Both the position numbers and the translations under genes were made by a program. From assembly GCA_016932415.1 (NCBI GenBank), contig JAFGCX010000010.1:62001-126000 (forward strand): 64,000 nucleotides of DNA, read 5' to 3'. The DNA comes from Candidatus Krumholzibacteriota bacterium. GTDB lineage: Bacteria > Krumholzibacteriota > Krumholzibacteriia > Krumholzibacteriales > Krumholzibacteriaceae. This document shows, piece after piece, positions 61,603 through 64,000 of the stretch (positions are counted from its first letter, which is position 1; every line of letters begins with the position of its first letter). The notes under the pieces were generated by a model that saw nothing but the letters and a program-made list of their open reading frames with translations, was not told where the DNA came from and did no database searches.

Positions 61603-63453
61603 GTGGGAAGATCTTTTCAATCATCTTTTCTGAAAGCGGTTATACCGTTAGTGATGCTTTCTTTCGCTTCTTCGTGCATCTATTTCAACACGATGTATAA
61701 CGCGAGAAGGCTTTACAGCGAAGCGGAGGAAGCCCGCGAGGAGTCGATCAGGACAGGTACCGACAGCGGCCGGGGGTTGAAGACAAAATATGGTGAGGTG
61801 ATCTTCAAGTGTTCGAAGATACTTCGCGATCATCCGGAGAGCAGCTGGGTCGATGACGCGATATTCCTTATGGGGAAAGCCCTTGTCAGGCAGGAAGAGT
61901 ATAGCAAAGGTATCAGAAAGTTTCAGGAACTCCTTACTAACTATCCGGAAAGTGAATATGTTCCCCACGCGTTGTTCTGGCTGGCCCTGGCTCATTTCGA
62001 AAAAAGGGAATACAACCAGGCCCTCGTCTTTACGAACAGGTTCCTCAATAATTTCGCTGATCACGAGATCCGTCACCAGGTGATCTTTCTTGCGGGAGAC
62101 ATTAATCTCGAACTTGAGAATAATGAAGAAGCGCTGAAACTGTACTCCACCGTCTCCGGAGAGGATGCCAGTCGTGAGATCCTTGATGAAGCTCTGTTGA
62201 AGTCGGCAAGACTGCATTACAGGTTCAAGGATTGGCAGAAGGCGGCGGAAAGCTATGAACAGCTTCTCAGGAAAGGGATTTCCTGGGAGTTGCGATATGA
62301 TATCTCCCTGGCGCTTGGTGACTGTTACTCCCGGACCGGGCGGTGCGAGGAGGCAAGGAACATATTCGATGAACTTCTACCGGATGTCCCCAAGGTAAAA
62401 GACCAGGGTCTTGTAATGCTTGGCCAGGCCCGTGCTTATGAGTGCATGGATTCGCTTTTGACGGCTATTGCCAAATACAGGGAGATAACGGGAAAATTCT
62501 CCCACTCTACCTTCTCTGCCGAAGCATATTACAGGCTTGGAATGATCTATCATGAAAAACTCGATTCCCTGCAGAGTGCCGAGGAATCGTTTGCCAGCGT
62601 AAGCAGGGAAGCGAGCAGTTCGGAGTTCGCCCCGCTGGCGATGCAAAAAAGCAGAAGCATCAAAAAACTGATCGAGCTTGAGAAATCATCAGGAAAAGGG
62701 GCGAGTGAAGAGCAGATAGCGCAGGCGAGGTTTTCAGCAGCCGAGATAAAGTTGACAAGGCTTGACGAAGTCGAATCGGCAAAAAATAATTACATGGCCG
62801 TGATAGACAGTTTTCCATCGACATCGTTCGCTCCCGCGGCTTCCTACGCGGTAGCGTGGATATACCAGAAAAAACTGGGTGACGCGCAAAAAGCCCTCGA
62901 AGCGTATCGGGCAACGGTCCTGAGATATCCACGGTCTCAGCAGGCCAGAGGAGCTGTGGCGCAGATCGTCAGACTCGGTGATGAGGACAGCGCACTTATG
63001 ATGCAGGCGTATATAGATTCAGCGATGGCAGATACTGCCGCCGCCGCTGCCGAGGTGAGGATGCGGATGGAAAAAGCGCGCGCCGACAGTATCGAGGCGG
63101 CGCGAAAGATGATGAAGGACGGAATGACCGATTCGACATCGGTCCGGTCGGGCAAGCGCGGCATGGAGAGCGGGACTCCCGCAGATCCTGACAGCAAGGC
63201 GAAGTTGCCGGTTGATTCCCGAAAAAATCCTGTCCCCGGCCCCTTATCCCGTTCTGTGGCGGAAAGAGACAGCCTTGCCGGGGCTTCGGTATCGGCGGCT
63301 GATTCGGTGAGAAAGAATTTCAGCAGACCTCCGCCCGCCCTGATCGACTCGCTCAGGGCAGCGTCAGAGAGGAACCGACCGGTCGACGCCGATTCATTAT
63401 TGAAAAACGAAGCAGACAGCCTGATAACCGGTAAAAGGAAGGAGCAGGATTGA
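61603..63453 (+). CDS. TPR-rich lipoprotein inside the pyr operon
   Basis: A 616-residue envelope protein. A lipoprotein signal ends in FASSC (Cys25). At least eight TPR-like repeats follow (about 45-450; e.g. EEYSKGIRKFQELLTNYPES, which is a YbgF/BamD-like unit, and GRCEEARNIFDELLPD). The last 150 residues are low-complexity, rich in Ser, Asp, Ala and Arg. It resembles BamD/YfgM-type outer-membrane assembly or scaffold lipoproteins, but its place is between pyrC and pyrK. The start is a GTG at 61603 with a modest ribosome-binding site. Its stop overlaps the TTG of pyrK. Confidence 0.72.
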   Translation: MGRSFQSSFLKAVIPLVMLSFASSCIYFNTMYNARRLYSEAEEAREESIRTGTDSGRGLKTKYGEVIFKCSKILRDHPESSWVDDAIFLMGKALVRQEEYSKGIRKFQELLTNYPESEYVPHALFWLALAHFEKREYNQALVFTNRFLNNFADHEIRHQVIFLAGDINLELENNEEALKLYSTVSGEDASREILDEALLKSARLHYRFKDWQKAAESYEQLLRKGISWELRYDISLALGDCYSRTGRCEEARNIFDELLPDVPKVKDQGLVMLGQARAYECMDSLLTAIAKYREITGKFSHSTFSAEAYYRLGMIYHEKLDSLQSAEESFASVSREASSSEFAPLAMQKSRSIKKLIELEKSSGKGASEEQIAQARFSAAEIKLTRLDEVESAKNNYMAVIDSFPSTSFAPAASYAVAWIYQKKLGDAQKALEAYRATVLRYPRSQQARGAVAQIVRLGDEDSALMMQAYIDSAMADTAAAAAEVRMRMEKARADSIEAARKMMKDGMTDSTSVRSGKRGMESGTPADPDSKAKLPVDSRKNPVPGPLSRSVAERDSLAGASVSAADSVRKNFSRPPPALIDSLRAASERNRPVDADSLLKNEADSLITGKRKEQD

Positions 63454-64000
63454 GCCTGGAGAAGAAACGGCCGTTTACTGTCAGGATCGTCGAAAACAGA
63501 AAGTTGTCACCATCGACATATCTGATCATCCTTGAAAGGCCGAATGATTTCCCTGATCCCTATCCCGGCCAGTTTATTTCTGTAAGGGTCAATGACCAGA
63601 CTGTTCCGCTGTTGCGCCGGCCTTTCGGAATAATGGATATCAACAGCGAAACGATGACGATTCTTGTAAAGGCGGTAGGGCCCGGTTCAACTATACTAGC
63701 TTCGAAAGCCGCCGGCGAGCAGGTGGAAATGGCGGGACCTCTGGGCGGCATGCCTTTCAGCCGCCCTGGCGGAAAAGATGTAGTCTTCGTAGGTGGAGGA
63801 ACGGGACTCGGGCCGATAATATTCTGCGCGAGAAGCTGGAAACGTGAAGCTACAGTCGGGAAGATGCATCTTTTTATAGGAGCTCAGACTAAAGAGGAAC
63901 TGCTTGAAGGATTGTACGAGAAAGATTTCGATCAGGTATATACCGCGACGATCGACGGTTCTTCAGGTCACAAGGGAAATATCGTGGAACTCCTCGAAGA
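63450..64000 (+). CDS. pyrK: Dihydroorotate dehydrogenase electron-transfer subunit (3' end outside window)
   Basis: The window ends inside this gene. The 183 visible codons show the FAD-binding half (YPGQFISVRV, LLRRPFGIMD, VKAVGPGSTILAS) and the start of the NAD domain (VFVGGGTGLGPI). PyrK passes electrons from PyrD to NAD+ through FAD and a [2Fe-2S] cluster; the cluster cysteines would lie beyond the edge. The TTG start overlaps the preceding TGA and follows AAGGAAGGAG. pyrD is expected to follow. Confidence 0.88.
   Translation, partial: MSLEKKRPFTVRIVENRKLSPSTYLIILERPNDFPDPYPGQFISVRVNDQTVPLLRRPFGIMDINSETMTILVKAVGPGSTILASKAAGEQVEMAGPLGGMPFSRPGGKDVVFVGGGTGLGPIIFCARSWKREATVGKMHLFIGAQTKEELLEGLYEKDFDQVYTATIDGSSGHKGNIVELLE

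Overview
The window looks like a chromosomal segment of an uncultivated, probably anaerobic, Gram-negative (diderm) bacterium. A TamB-like protein is paired with an Omp85/BamA-type barrel, several lipoprotein signal peptides are present, and one gene encodes a secreted beta-helix protein, so there is an outer membrane. Ferredoxin-rich HdrA/Qmo-like subunits, MinD-type ATPases with 4Fe-4S domains and an orp-like locus point to an anaerobic, sulfur-oriented lifestyle. Base composition is moderate, Arg is often AGG/AGA and Ile often ATA, and TTG starts behind strong Shine-Dalgarno sites are common. The gene mix would fit a candidate phylum near the FCB group, but the sequence does not prove this. 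I saw no rRNA, tRNA, insertion sequence, prophage or CRISPR.

Layout. 1-8.9 kb: end of thymidylate kinase, S41 protease, HAD phosphatase, two reverse-strand genes, then dus-larB-larC and a LysM/TPR lipoprotein. 9.0-14.3 kb: an AT-rich promoter region, a Fic-fold protein without its catalytic histidine, two small enzymes-or-binders, then a PhnD-like binding protein coupled to a hybrid histidine kinase. 14.4-21.9 kb: DsrE-like, TusA, MvhD-like, QmoA-, QmoB-, wHTH and QmoC-like genes, then a homocysteine-type sulfhydrylase. 22-25.9 kb: a membrane fusion protein and two MacB-type permeases without an ATPase. 26-33.1 kb: a sigma-54 activator, two inverted-repeat sites, a -24/-12 promoter and an operon of NifX-like proteins, two ferredoxin-MinD ATPases and an Mrp-NifX fusion (orp-like), then a methionine/cystathionine gamma-lyase-type enzyme. 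33.1-36.3 kb: methyltransferase, a UV-repair-type fusion protein, a lipoprotein and Ada. 36.5-41.4 kb: SLC13 permease, CstB-like persulfide dioxygenase-rhodanese, two YeeE-type channels and a DUF1622 protein. 41.5-53.1 kb: CorA, TamB/BamA-like pair, ECF sigma/anti-sigma, a GT39-like membrane protein and a beta-helix protein. 53.3-58.2 kb: metallopeptidase, EamA transporter, TPR protein, a remnant of an ADP-ribosylglycohydrolase, a thiamine-binding-type protein and a beta-propeller. 58.2-64 kb: a PyrR-type attenuator followed by pyrR-pyrB-pyrC-TPR lipoprotein-pyrK.

How it works together. Three separate loci in about 27 kb handle reduced or sulfane sulfur: the TusA/DsrE/Qmo-like module (persulfide carriers plus a flavin/Fe-S, membrane-bound electron route), the orp-like metal-sulfur locus under sigma-54 control, and the CstB/YeeE module (uptake and oxidation of persulfide or thiosulfate). 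The most promising candidate for a little-described system is the first: a Qmo-like complex with a detached MvhD subunit, co-encoded with sulfur carriers and its own small regulator, and with no aprAB, sat or dsrAB in this window. Functions are inferred from recognised motifs read by eye; no database search was possible.
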